Shown one piece after another: positions 8,551 to 16,729 of a stretch of 64,000 bases of DNA (position 1 is the first letter of the stretch; every line of letters starts with the position of its first letter). The stretch lies in NCBI RefSeq assembly GCF_000717875.1, contig NZ_JOCT01000001.1, positions 496,001-560,000 on the forward strand, read 5' to 3'. This DNA comes from Streptomyces sp. NRRL S-455. Lineage in GTDB: Bacteria > Actinomycetota > Actinomycetes > Streptomycetales > Streptomycetaceae. A program made the position numbers and the translations under genes. Below the pieces are notes generated by a model. That model searched no databases. It was not told the DNA's origin and saw only the letters and a program-made list of their open reading frames with translations.

Positions 8551-9507
8551 ATGGGCCGCATGATCACCCCCCACCGTTCCGCCCCGCCCGCCCCCGTCCG
8601 AACCGTGCGCAAGGCGGTCATCCCGGCCGCCGGTCTCGGCACCCGCTTCCTGCCCGCCACCAAGGCGACCCCCAAGGAGATGCTGCCGGTCGTCGACAAG
8701 CCCGCCATCCAGTACGTCGTCGAGGAGGCGGCCACGGCGGGCCTGGACGACGTCCTGATGGTCACCGGCCGGCACAAGCGGGCCATCGAGGACCACTTCG
8801 ACCACGCCTTCGAGCTGGAGCAGGCCCTCGCGGCCAAGGGTGACACCGTGCGGCTGGACGCGGTGCGCGACCCGGCGCGGCTGGCGAGCATCCACCACAT
8901 CCGGCAGGGCGACCCGCTCGGTCTCGGCCATGCCGTCCTGTGCGCCCGTCGGCACATCGGCGACCAGCCCTTCGCTGTCCTCCTCGGAGACGACCTCATC
9001 GACCCGCGCGAGACGCTGCTCAGCCGGATGCTCGAAGTCCGCGGCCACCTGCTCGGCAGCGTCGTGGCCCTGATGGAGGTCCCGCCGGAACAGACCCGGC
9101 TCTACGGCTGCGCGGCCGTCGAACCGACGGACGAGGAGGACGTCGTCCGCGTCACCGGCCTGGTCGAGAAGCCGGCCCCGCACGACGCGCCGAGTCGCTA
9201 CGCCGTCATCGGACGCTACGTGCTCGACCCGGGCGTCTTCGACGTCCTGGAGCGCACTCCGCCGGGCAGGAGCGGCGAGATCCAGCTGACCGACGCCCTC
9301 CAGGAGATGGCCGCGGGCGGCGCCGTGCACGGAGTCGTCTTCCGCGGCCGGCGCTACGACACCGGCGACAAGGCCGACTACCTGCGCACGGTGGTGAGAC
9401 TGGCCTGCGACCGGCCGGACCTGGGGCCGGAGTTCGTCACATGGCTCAAGGGGTTCGTCGCGGGGCTGGACGGCGCGCGACCCGCACGGCGGGACTTCGC
9501 GGCCTGA
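8551..9507 (+). CDS. galU: UTP-glucose-1-phosphate uridylyltransferase
   Basis: This 318-residue nucleotidyltransferase makes UDP-glucose for glycan and trehalose synthesis. It shows the GalU signature KAVIPAAGLGTRFLPATKAT, then EMLPVVDKPAIQYVVEEA, the catalytic-region GHAVLCAR, VTGLVEKPAP, and GEIQLTDALQEM near the end. Two start candidates are nine bases apart (8551 and 8560). Neither has a good ribosome site, and the preceding in-frame sequence is not conserved, so I take 8551. A strong terminator follows the stop codon. Confidence 0.92.
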   Translation: MGRMITPHRSAPPAPVRTVRKAVIPAAGLGTRFLPATKATPKEMLPVVDKPAIQYVVEEAATAGLDDVLMVTGRHKRAIEDHFDHAFELEQALAAKGDTVRLDAVRDPARLASIHHIRQGDPLGLGHAVLCARRHIGDQPFAVLLGDDLIDPRETLLSRMLEVRGHLLGSVVALMEVPPEQTRLYGCAAVEPTDEEDVVRVTGLVEKPAPHDAPSRYAVIGRYVLDPGVFDVLERTPPGRSGEIQLTDALQEMAAGGAVHGVVFRGRRYDTGDKADYLRTVVRLACDRPDLGPEFVTWLKGFVAGLDGARPARRDFAA

Positions 9508-9514
9508 CCCACGA

Positions 9515-9539
9515 GAACCCCGGCACCCGGCCGGGGTTC
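9515..9539. terminator. Bidirectional terminator between galU and hotdog gene
   Basis: GAACCCCGGC (9515-9524) and GCCGGGGTTC (9530-9539) form a perfect 10-bp stem with a 5-base loop, starting 7 bases after the galU stop and lying between two convergent genes. Confidence 0.75.
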
Positions 9540-9558
9540 CGCGGACACGACGGCCCGG

Positions 9559-10011
9559 TCAGCCGTTGGGACGCAGCGTCCACACCACGGTCATCTCGCC
9601 GGTCACGGCGCCATCGGCCCGCTGGATGGCGATGGCCACCGGGAACTCGGGCCGCTCCCCGGCGTCGAGTTCCGCGACGACCTCGGCGGCCGGACGGCCG
9701 AGCGTGGCGGTGGCGGTGACCGGGCCCATCGCCAGTTTCTTGTAGGCGATCTCGGCGCTGACGGCGAGCGGCACGGCCCGCGAGAGCTGGTCCCCGAACG
9801 CCGCCAGCACGATCGCCCCGCTCGCGGACTCCCCGAGCGTGAACATCGCACCGGCGTGCGGCCCGCCCACGTGGTTGTGGTACTCGCTCTGGTCCGGCAG
9901 GGACACCACGGCCCGCTCCGGCGAGGTCTCGAGGAACTCGAGGTTGAGGGTCCTGGCCATGGGCACCGTGGCGGCGAGCATCTCGCCGATGGACATCTGG
10001 TCTGCGCTCAT
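9559..10011 (-). CDS. Hotdog-fold protein (DUF4442/PaaI-like thioesterase)
   Basis: This 150-residue single-domain hotdog protein has NHVGGPHAGAMFTLGESASG as its central helix-turn region, where PaaI-type thioesterases place substrate and catalytic residues. A later YKKLAMGPVTATATL strand is also present. It probably hydrolyses or binds an acyl-CoA, but the substrate is unknown. The ATG is preceded by TAACCT and six bases, which suggests a leaderless transcript. Confidence 0.8.
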   Translation of the reverse strand: MSADQMSIGEMLAATVPMARTLNLEFLETSPERAVVSLPDQSEYHNHVGGPHAGAMFTLGESASGAIVLAAFGDQLSRAVPLAVSAEIAYKKLAMGPVTATATLGRPAAEVVAELDAGERPEFPVAIAIQRADGAVTGEMTVVWTLRPNG

Positions 10012-10017
10012 GACCGA

Positions 10018-10033
10018 AGGTTACTCACGAGTA
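10018..10033 (-). promoter_or_regulatory. Operator-like palindrome overlapping the -10 of the hotdog gene
   Basis: Read on the minus strand, the -10 TAACCT sits at 10023-10018. The inverted repeat TACTC-AC-GAGTA (10022-10033) overlaps it. TetR-family repressors of fatty-acid genes often use short palindromes of this kind. No regulator gene is adjacent. Confidence 0.3.
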
Positions 10034-10290
10034 GGCGCGGCTGGCCAGGCCTGTGTGACGACCGCCGCACCGCCCTCGCCGCATCCGTCCGCGCCGCCCC
10101 GTTCCCGGGTTGCTGCGTCTTTCCACCTGGAACCCGTACGGCGCCAAGGGGGCAAGCACGAACGCCCGACGCGACCGTCCAGAAGCTCCTGAGCACTGCG
10201 CGTCACCGAGGAGGCGCCCACCGGGCGTGACAGGCCAGGCCGTCACGAATCCGTTTGGCAAGTCGGCCCGCCCCCGGCGATAGTCACCCG

Positions 10291-11595
10291 GTGACGACCC
10301 CCACTTCCTCCCGAATCCCCGGCCGACCCGCCTGGGCGGGCCGCAACTACTCCCTGCTGACCGCGGCCGCGGTCGTCACCGGTCTGGGCAGCCAGGGCGC
10401 CCTGGTCGCGGCCGCGTTCGCCGTACTCGAAACGGGCGGTGACGGCGGTGACGTCGGCCTGGTCGCGATGGCGCGAACGCTCCCGCTGGTGCTGTTCCTG
10501 CTGATCGGCGGCGCCGTCGCGGACCGGCTGCCCCGGCACCACGTGATGGTCGCCGCCAACGCCCTGAACTGCCTTTCGCAGGCCGTCTTCGCCGCCCTCG
10601 TGCTGACCGGCGACCCCCGCCTGTGGCAGATGATGCTGCTCGCCGCCCTCGGCGGCACCGGTCAGGCCTTCTTCGGCCCCGCCGCCGAGGGCATGCTGAT
10701 GTCGTCGGTCGAGGGCGAGCAGGCCGGCCGCGCGTTCGCGGTGTTCCGGATGGCGATGCAGGGCGCGGCTCTGGGCGGTGCCGCGCTCGGCGGTGCCATG
10801 GTCGCCGCGATCGGTCCCGGCTGGGTGCTCGCGGCGGACGCGGCGGCCTTCGCCGTCGCCGGGGTACTGCGGGCCTTCCTCGACGTCGGCCACATCCCGC
10901 CGCGCGCCCCGGGCGGCGGTCTGCTCGCCGATCTGCGCGACGGCTGGCGGGAGTTCTCCGGCCGGCCCTGGCTGTGGGCCATCGTCGTCCAGTTCTCCAT
11001 CGCCAACGCGGTGGTCGCCGCCGCCGACGCGGTCTACGGCCCGCTCGTCGCCCGCGACCACCTCGGCGGCGCGGGCCCCTGGGGCCTGGCCCTGGGCGCG
11101 TTCGGGGCGGGCACGGTCGCCGGGGCCGTACTGATGACCCGCTGGAAGCCCCGCCGCCTGCTCTTCGCCGGCACCCTCTGCGTGTTCCCCCTGGCCCTGC
11201 CCTCGGCCGCACTGGCCGTCCCGGTGCCGGTCGGCGTGCTGTACGTGGTGATGTTCGTCGCCGGCGCCACCGTGGAGGTGTTCGGTGTGTCCTGGATGAC
11301 GGCCCTGCACCAGGAGATCCCGGAGGACAAGCTCTCCCGCGTCTCCGCGTACGACTGGTTCGGCTCCGTCGCACTGGTGCCGCTCGCCACGGCAGCCGCC
11401 GGCCCGGCCGAGGAGGCCTTCGGCCGGTCGGCGGCCCTCTGGGGCTGCGCAGGCCTGGTCGTCCTGGTCACGGCGGCGGCGCTGTGCGTACCGGACGTAC
11501 GCGGCCTGCGCCGCAGGACCACGCACGTCACACGCGGCGGGGCCACCGGGAACGACTCAGCCGATACCGAACGCCCCGTCGGGGGGCTCGGGTGA
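10291..11595 (+). CDS. Major facilitator superfamily transporter (multidrug-efflux type)
   Basis: This 434-residue protein has about 12 hydrophobic segments. The MFS loop 2-3 signature appears as GGAVADRLPRHHVM. Long runs such as GQAFFGPAAEGMLMSSV and RVSAYDWFGSVALVPLATA match the small-molecule exporters common in Streptomyces. The GTG at 10291 is taken as start because GATAGT ends exactly six bases upstream, the leaderless arrangement seen repeatedly here. The last 39 bases overlap the end of the convergent spermidine-synthase-like gene. Confidence 0.85.
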   Translation: MTTPTSSRIPGRPAWAGRNYSLLTAAAVVTGLGSQGALVAAAFAVLETGGDGGDVGLVAMARTLPLVLFLLIGGAVADRLPRHHVMVAANALNCLSQAVFAALVLTGDPRLWQMMLLAALGGTGQAFFGPAAEGMLMSSVEGEQAGRAFAVFRMAMQGAALGGAALGGAMVAAIGPGWVLAADAAAFAVAGVLRAFLDVGHIPPRAPGGGLLADLRDGWREFSGRPWLWAIVVQFSIANAVVAAADAVYGPLVARDHLGGAGPWGLALGAFGAGTVAGAVLMTRWKPRRLLFAGTLCVFPLALPSAALAVPVPVGVLYVVMFVAGATVEVFGVSWMTALHQEIPEDKLSRVSAYDWFGSVALVPLATAAAGPAEEAFGRSAALWGCAGLVVLVTAAALCVPDVRGLRRRTTHVTRGGATGNDSADTERPVGGLG

Positions 11596-12402
11596 CGGCA
11601 CGGCGTCCTCGTCCCGCACCGCCCTCGCGCCACCGATGAACTCCCGCAGTGCGGCGCCGTGTTCCACCCGCGCGGGAAAGGCGTCCGCGGCGGTGAACCG
11701 GGTCAGGGTGGCGACGTCGACCGGCCGGTGCCCGGCGACCAGCACCGCGTTCCCGAACCGCCGCCCCCGCAGCACCCCAGGCTCGGCGATCAGGACGAGC
11801 TCCTCGAACACCGTGCCCAGGGTGGCCAGTTGGGACCGGAGGAAGGCGAAGGGCGCGGCGTCGGGCAGATTGGCGAGATAGACCCCGCCGTCCCGCAGCA
11901 CACGCGCGGCCGCACGGACGTACGCGACCGATGTCAGGTGCGCCGGCACCCGTGAGCCCCCGAACACGTCGGCGACGACCACGTCGGCCGAGTCCGAGGG
12001 GCCGCTTTCCAGCCACTCCCGGGCATCCGCCGCGTGCAGCTCGACTCGGGCAGCCTCCGGCAGCGGCAGATGCTCGGCCACCAGCTCCAGCAGCCCCCGG
12101 TCGGCCTCGACGACGTCCTGCCGTGATCCCGGCCGGGTCACGGCGACATACCGGGGCAAGGTCAGAGCGCCCCCACCGAGATGCAGCACGTCGAGCGCGG
12201 CCCCCGGCTCCGCCACGACGTCCAGCGCATGCCCGAGCCGCCGCGCGTACTCGAACTCCAGATGCGTCGGATCATCCAGATCGACGTACGACTGCGGCGC
12301 CCCGTCGACGGTCAGCAACCAGGCCCGGGCCCGGTCGATGTCGGGCATGAGCTTCGCAAACCCGTGGTCGACGGACCGGGCGACGGGTACAGACTCGTTC
12401 AC
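11557..12402 (-). CDS. Spermidine-synthase-like class I methyltransferase-fold protein
   Basis: This 281-residue Rossmann protein has the nucleotide-binding loop DVLHLGGGALTLPRYVA, the acidic residue in QDVVEADRGLLELV, and ADVVVADVFGGSRVPAHLTS in place of the polyamine synthase catalytic loop. Actinobacterial relatives are annotated as spermidine synthase or fused MFS/spermidine synthase, but the activity is unproven and the usual N-terminal polyamine-synthase domain is reduced. The GTG at 12402, with GAAGGG just upstream, is preferred to an earlier start at 12492. Its 3' end overlaps that of the MFS gene by 39 bp. Confidence 0.75.
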   Translation of the reverse strand: MNESVPVARSVDHGFAKLMPDIDRARAWLLTVDGAPQSYVDLDDPTHLEFEYARRLGHALDVVAEPGAALDVLHLGGGALTLPRYVAVTRPGSRQDVVEADRGLLELVAEHLPLPEAARVELHAADAREWLESGPSDSADVVVADVFGGSRVPAHLTSVAYVRAAARVLRDGGVYLANLPDAAPFAFLRSQLATLGTVFEELVLIAEPGVLRGRRFGNAVLVAGHRPVDVATLTRFTAADAFPARVEHGAALREFIGGARAVRDEDAVPSPEPPDGAFGIG

Positions 12403-12426
12403 CCCTTCATTGTGCCTGCGTGACAA

Positions 12427-12512
12427 CGCCCCCTCAGGGGCGCGGGGCTGCGCTGATGTGCGGCTCCGCCGCGTCGGCGCGACCAGCTGCAACGGCCCCG
12501 CGGCCCCCAGCG
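12427..12512. repeat. Streptomyces interspersed intergenic repeat with hairpin
   Basis: The hairpin CGCCCC-CTCA-GGGGCG (12427-12442) is followed by CGGGGCTGCG and, after an insertion rich in CGGC/GCCG, GGCGCGACCAGCTGCAACGG. From general knowledge of Streptomyces genomes, this hairpin-plus-GCGCGACCAGC pattern recurs in many intergenic regions. Here it lies just downstream of the tuf3 stop and may act as its terminator. Confidence 0.5.
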
Positions 12513-12514
12513 TC

Positions 12515-13684
12515 TCAACCCACCACGGTCACGGTCCCGGCCCCCACGGTCCTGCCCCCTTCACGGATGGCGAACCCGAGCCCCGGCTCCAACGGCACCT
12601 CCCGCCCCAGCTCCACAGTCATGGCAACCGTGTCACCGGGCCGGGCCACCGCCACCTCACCGAGGTCGACGACCCCCACCACATCCGCCGTACGGATGTA
12701 GAACTGCGGCCGGTACCCGGTCGAGACAGGCGTCGTGCGCCCGCCCTCCCGAGCCGACAACACATAGACCTGGGCGGAGAACCGCCGCCGCGGCTTCACA
12801 CTCCCCGGCGCGGCCACCACATGCCCCCGCCGTACGGCATCCCGCGGCACCCCCCGCAACAGCAGCGCCACGTTGTCCCCGGCCTGCGCCTCCTCCATCG
12901 GCTTCCCGAAGGTCTCCAGCCCGGTCACCACGGTGTCGACAGCGGCCCCGAGCACCTCGACCCGGTCCCCGACCCGCACCACGCCCCGCTCCACCGCCCC
13001 GGTCACCACGGTCCCCCGCCCGGTGATGGTGAGCACGTTCTCGACGGACAGCAGGAACGGCGCGTCCAGATACCGCTCCGGCATCGGCACATACGTGTCC
13101 ACGGCGTCGAGCAGCGCCTCGATCGACGCCGTCCAGCGCGGGTCCCCCTCCAGCGCCTTCAGGCCCGAGACGCGTACGACGGGTACGGAGTCGCCGCCGT
13201 AGCCGTGCGCGGTGAGCAGGTCGCGGACCTCCAGCTCGACCAGGTCGGTCAGCTCCTCGTCCCCCGCGTCGGCCTTGTTGAGGGCGACGACGATGTGGTC
13301 GACGCCCACCTGCCGGGCGAGCAGCACGTGTTCCGCCGTCTGCGGCATGATCCCGTCGAGCGCGGAGACGACGAGGATCGCTCCGTCGAGCTGCGCGGCA
13401 CCGGTGACCATGTTCTTGACGTAGTCGGCGTGGCCCGGCATGTCGACGTGCGCGTAGTGCCGTGTGTCGGTCTCGTACTCGACGTGCGCGATGTTGATGG
13501 TGATGCCGCGCGCCGCCTCCTCGGGCGCCCGGTCGATCCGGTCGAACGGCACGAACGCGCCGGTGCCGCGATCGGCGAGGACCTTGGTGATGGCAGCCGT
13601 CAGGGTGGTCTTGCCGTGGTCGACATGACCCATGGTGCCGATGTTGAGATGCGGTTTCGTACGGACGTAGGCCGTCTTGGACAT
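12515..13684 (-). CDS. tuf3: Elongation factor Tu, divergent third copy
   Basis: This 389-residue translation GTPase has all three EF-Tu domains. G1 is GHVDHGKT, G2 is RGITIN and G3 is DMPGHADY, with methionine where normal EF-Tu has cysteine. G4 is NKAD (normally NKCD) and G5 is SGLKALEG (normally SALKALEG). The catalytic histidine in GHADYV is kept. These changes and lack of any ribosomal-protein neighbours mark it as the tuf3-type paralogue found in several Streptomyces rather than the housekeeping tuf1. Such copies are linked to stress or stringent conditions and sometimes to EF-Tu antibiotics. GAGG precedes the ATG by seven bases. Confidence 0.93.
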   Translation of the reverse strand: MSKTAYVRTKPHLNIGTMGHVDHGKTTLTAAITKVLADRGTGAFVPFDRIDRAPEEAARGITINIAHVEYETDTRHYAHVDMPGHADYVKNMVTGAAQLDGAILVVSALDGIMPQTAEHVLLARQVGVDHIVVALNKADAGDEELTDLVELEVRDLLTAHGYGGDSVPVVRVSGLKALEGDPRWTASIEALLDAVDTYVPMPERYLDAPFLLSVENVLTITGRGTVVTGAVERGVVRVGDRVEVLGAAVDTVVTGLETFGKPMEEAQAGDNVALLLRGVPRDAVRRGHVVAAPGSVKPRRRFSAQVYVLSAREGGRTTPVSTGYRPQFYIRTADVVGVVDLGEVAVARPGDTVAMTVELGREVPLEPGLGFAIREGGRTVGAGTVTVVG

Positions 13685-13735
13685 GGCTGTACCTCGAAGC
13701 GTCTAGTCATGAAGTGGGACCCCGAGGACCTGCCC

Positions 13736-13778
13736 GACCCTCCCCTTGCGGGGTCCGCCGGACGAACCGGAGAGGGTC
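13736..13778 (-). promoter_or_regulatory. Folded leader/spacer upstream of tuf3
   Basis: GACCCTC (13736-13742) pairs with GAGGGTC (13772-13778). Inside it are two smaller hairpins, CCCC-TTGC-GGGG (13742-13753) and GTCC-GCC-GGAC (13753-13763). The structure sits 50-95 bases before tuf3 and begins at the stop codon of the small upstream ORF. It could be an attenuator, a terminator for the upstream ORF, or a chance fold in GC-rich DNA. Confidence 0.4.
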
Positions 13779-13887
13779 AGCTTCGGGCGCCGTCGGCGAA
13801 GGCGGTGACATCGACGGCAGCCTTCGGGGCATCCGTGACCACGGATGCTGCGAGGGCGAAGGCGTGCCGGAACATGAGGTCGATCAT
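13777..13887 (-). CDS. Possible 36-residue ORF upstream of tuf3
   Basis: This candidate small ORF starts MIDLMFRHAFALAASVV and ends TAFADGARS; it is in the same direction as tuf3 and ends 92 bases before the tuf3 start. About 30 of 36 codons end in G or C, while second positions are mixed, which is how real Streptomyces codons look. The ribosome site is weak and no homologue is recognised. It could be a leader ORF for tuf3, a small protein, or noise. Confidence 0.4.
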   Translation of the reverse strand: MIDLMFRHAFALAASVVTDAPKAAVDVTAFADGARS

Positions 13888-14014
13888 TGCCGACGCTTTA
13901 CCGCACGTCGAATGGTTTTCGGCTGCCCGGACGCGCGGCTGCGCACGGCGGCCTGTGACGCTGGTGAGACGAACCATACGGCGATCACACACATTTGTCG
14001 GTTAGTGTCACCGG

Positions 14015-14806
14015 ATGCTCGATGCCACCACCCGCTCTGGGGGCACCGCCACGGCCTCTCCCCGGGCCACCGCCGCGGAGCTCGCCGTAGCCGTTCCCCC
14101 GGCCACGACCGCCTCGCCCGCCACACCCACCGGTTTCGCCGCCCGCTGCACCAGAGTTCTGTTCTCCCCCTGGTCGCGGCTGTCCCTGCTCATCGCCCTG
14201 CTCGCCGCGGGCGCGTGCACGGTGCTGCTGTTCGAGCCCCAGCGGCTGCTGACGCAGGGCTGGCCTCCGCAGCTGGGCGGAGCCGCGGCGGCGGTGGTGT
14301 TCACGGCGGCGTACGGCCTGTGCACCGTGGCGTTCGTGCCGAGGCCGCTGCTGAACCTCGCCGCGGGCGCGCTGTTCGGTTCGCAGCTCGGGCTCGGTGT
14401 GGCCCTGGCGGGCACGGTGCTCGGCGCGGGAATCGCCTTCTGCCTCGGCCGGGCGCTGGGCCAGGACGCCCTGCGGCCGCTCCTGCGCGGGCGATGGCTG
14501 AAGGCCGTGGACGGCCAGCTCAGCCGGCACGGGTTCCGCTCGATGCTGGCGGTGCGGCTGTTCCCCGGTGTGCCGTTCTGGGCCGCGAACTACTGTGCCG
14601 CCTTCTCCCGCATGGGCCTGCTGCCGTTCCTGCTGGCGACGGGCCTCGGCTCGATCCCGAACACCGCCGCCTACGCGGTCGCCGGCGCCCGCGCCTCGAC
14701 GCCGACGTCCCCCGCCTTCCTGATCGCCCTGGCCTGTATCGCCCTGCCGGCATTGGCGGGCGTGGTGGTGGCCTGGCGCAAGCGGCACCGCCTGCGCCAG
14801 CTCTGA
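14015..14806 (+). CDS. TVP38/TMEM64-family membrane protein
   Basis: This 263-residue protein has a ~45-residue Ala/Thr-rich cytoplasmic head, then five or six hydrophobic segments. The SNARE-associated (DedA-superfamily) core reads RPLLNLAAGALFGSQLGLGV, LGRALGQDALRPLL, and VRLFPGVPFWAANYCAAF. Relatives are thought to scramble lipids. TAGTGT ends six bases before the ATG, implying a leaderless mRNA. It is divergent from tuf3 and ends 16 bp from the convergent thiolase gene. Confidence 0.82.
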   Translation: MLDATTRSGGTATASPRATAAELAVAVPPATTASPATPTGFAARCTRVLFSPWSRLSLLIALLAAGACTVLLFEPQRLLTQGWPPQLGGAAAAVVFTAAYGLCTVAFVPRPLLNLAAGALFGSQLGLGVALAGTVLGAGIAFCLGRALGQDALRPLLRGRWLKAVDGQLSRHGFRSMLAVRLFPGVPFWAANYCAAFSRMGLLPFLLATGLGSIPNTAAYAVAGARASTPTSPAFLIALACIALPALAGVVVAWRKRHRLRQL

Positions 14807-14822
14807 CGAACCGTTACACCGC

Positions 14823-15992
14823 TCACACCCTCTCGAGCACCATGGCGTTGGCGAGCCCGCCGGCCTCGCACATCGTCTGCAGCGCGTAGCGCGCGCCTCG
14901 TTCCCGCATGGCGTGCACCAGCGTCGTCGTCAGACGGGTGCCGCTCGCGCCGAGGGGGTGGCCGAGCGCGATGGCGCCGCCGTGCACGTTGACCCGGGCG
15001 AGGTCGGCGCCGGTCTCCTGCTGCCACGCCAGGACGACACTGGCGAAGGCCTCGTTGACCTCGAAGAGGTCGATGTCACCGAGGGCCAGCGACGCCCTGC
15101 GCAGCACCTTCTCGGTCGCCGGGATCACGCCCGTGAGCATCAACAGCGGGTCGGACCCGGTGACGGCGAAGCTGTGCAGCCGGGCGAGCGGACGCAGCCC
15201 GAGCCGGGCCGCCGTCTCGCTCGACGTGATGAGCACCGCCGAGGCGCCGTCATTGATCGGGCTGGCGTTGCCGGCCGTGACGTTCCACTCGATCTGCGGG
15301 AACCGCTCGGCGAAGCCGGGGTCGTGGTAGGCGGGCTTGAGCCCGGCGAGGGTTTCGGTGCTGCTGCCCGGCCGTACGCACTCGTCCCGCGTGACACCCT
15401 CCAGCGGCGCGACCTCGGCGTCGAACAGCCCGCCCGCCCAGGCGGCGGCGGCCTTCTGGTGCGAGGAGACGGCGAAGGCGTCCATCTGCTCGCGGCCGAT
15501 CGACCACTTGGCGGCGATCAGCTCGGCGCTGATGCCCTGCGGGACGAGCCCCTCCGGGTAGCGCTCGGCGACCCCGGGCCCGAAGGGATCCTTGCCTTCC
15601 GGCACGTTCGACCACATCGGCACCCGGCTCATCGACTCGACTCCGCACGCCACGACGAGGTCGTAGGCGCCCGCGATGACGCCCTGGGCCGCGAAGTGCA
15701 CGGCCTGCTGCGAGGAGCCGCACTGCCGGTCCACGGTGGTCGCGGGCACCAACTCCGGGAGGCCCGCGGACAGCACGGCGTAGCGGGTGGTGTTCATGGC
15801 CTGCTCGCCGACCTGGTCGACGGTGCCGCCGATGACGTCGTCGATCAGCGCCGGGTCGACGCCGGAGCGCTCGACGAGGGCGCGCAGGGTGTGGGCGAGG
15901 AGCTCCACGGGGTGGACGTGCGCGAGGGCGCCGTTCGGCTTGCCCTTCCCGATGGGTGTGCGTACGGCTTCGACGATCACTGCGTCACGCAT
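14823..15992 (-). CDS. Thiolase family protein (acetyl-CoA C-acyltransferase)
   Basis: This 389-residue thiolase has all catalytic elements: nucleophilic Cys in DRQCGSSQQAVHFAAQG (~residue 90), NEAF, the His in GGAIALGHPLGASG, and the second Cys in QTMCEAGGLANAM. It catalyses thiolytic cleavage or Claisen condensation of acyl-CoAs; the N-terminal VEAVRTPIGKGKPNGALAHV resembles degradative (FadA-like) enzymes. The ATG at 15992 begins MRDAVIVEAVRTPIG, the canonical thiolase start. It is divergent from an HxlR regulator that probably controls it. Confidence 0.9.
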   Translation of the reverse strand: MRDAVIVEAVRTPIGKGKPNGALAHVHPVELLAHTLRALVERSGVDPALIDDVIGGTVDQVGEQAMNTTRYAVLSAGLPELVPATTVDRQCGSSQQAVHFAAQGVIAGAYDLVVACGVESMSRVPMWSNVPEGKDPFGPGVAERYPEGLVPQGISAELIAAKWSIGREQMDAFAVSSHQKAAAAWAGGLFDAEVAPLEGVTRDECVRPGSSTETLAGLKPAYHDPGFAERFPQIEWNVTAGNASPINDGASAVLITSSETAARLGLRPLARLHSFAVTGSDPLLMLTGVIPATEKVLRRASLALGDIDLFEVNEAFASVVLAWQQETGADLARVNVHGGAIALGHPLGASGTRLTTTLVHAMRERGARYALQTMCEAGGLANAMVLERV

Positions 15993-16021
15993 GAGCGGGC
16001 CTCCACGGCTACCAGTGAGTA

Positions 16022-16078
16022 GGAAATCCAAACTCACCGTAGCCCGGTAGGTTGGAAAATCCAACCCTCTCCTAGACT
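16022..16078. promoter_or_regulatory. Back-to-back thiolase/HxlR promoters with two operator copies
   Basis: A perfect inverted repeat, GGTTGGA-AAA-TCCAACC (16050-16066), lies between the genes. A second, partial copy, GGAAATCCAAAC (16022-16033), lies 32 bp away. On the minus strand TTGGAT (16064-16059) and TACGGT (16041-16036) are 17 bp apart and fit a thiolase promoter. On the plus strand TAGACT (16073-16078) precedes the HxlR start by seven bases. The palindrome covers both -35 regions and the second copy falls near the thiolase transcription start. Confidence 0.6.
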
Positions 16079-16085
16079 GAGCGCC

Positions 16086-16556
16086 ATGGCCGCTCCGAAG
16101 GACCCGCGCCCCTGCTCCATCGCCGACACCCTGGCGCTCGTCGGCGAGAAGTACTCCCTGCTCGTGCTGCGGGAGGTGTGCCTGGGCAACGGCCGTTTCG
16201 ACCGGCTGGTGCGCAACATCGGCGCCCCGCGCGACATCCTCGCCACGCGGCTGCGCCGGCTCGTCGACGCCGGGATCCTCGTCAAGCAGCCCTACAGCGA
16301 GCGCCCGCAGCGTTTCGAGTACCGGCCCACCCGGGCCGGACTGGAACTGGAGCCGGTGCTGATGACCCTGATGGCGTGGGGCGACCGTCATCTGCGGACG
16401 GACGGCGACCGCCCGATGGTCCTCGAACACTCCTGCGGTCAGGCGCTCGCCCCGGTCGTCACCTGCCGCGCCTGCGGCGACGAGGTGCGCCACGAAGACC
16501 TCGCGGCCCGCCCCCAGACGCCCGGCTGGACGGTGACCGGACCGACCGCGGCCTGA
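16086..16556 (+). CDS. HxlR-family winged-helix regulator
   Basis: This 156-residue protein begins with the HxlR hallmark [20 protein letters not shown], followed by [20 protein letters not shown] (helix-turn-helix) and the wing [19 protein letters not shown]-terminal extension holds a CRACGDEV segment that may bind metal or be redox sensitive. The transcript appears leaderless. It most likely represses the divergent thiolase gene and itself through the palindrome between them. Confidence 0.88.
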   Translation: MAAPKDPRPCSIADTLALVGEKYSLLVLREVCLGNGRFDRLVRNIGAPRDILATRLRRLVDAGILVKQPYSERPQRFEYRPTRAGLELEPVLMTLMAWGDRHLRTDGDRPMVLEHSCGQALAPVVTCRACGDEVRHEDLAARPQTPGWTVTGPTAA

Positions 16557-16729
16557 TCCGGATCCGCCGGGCGCCGGGCGCCGGTGCGGCTTGCAAACCC
16601 CTGTGTCCGAGCGGCCACCCGGGGGCGCTACGCTTCCCCCTCGGCACACCTGATCACCCGGTCGTCCCAAGCGGCGGCCCGGTCTGCACGTCGTCCATTC
16701 CACGATCGGCACTTGGACTCCGCTACCTC

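Noticed and set aside
10008..10290. Small frames in the region between hotdog and MFS genes
   Set aside because: No ribosome site, random-looking composition, and the frames overlap the promoter regions of both neighbours.
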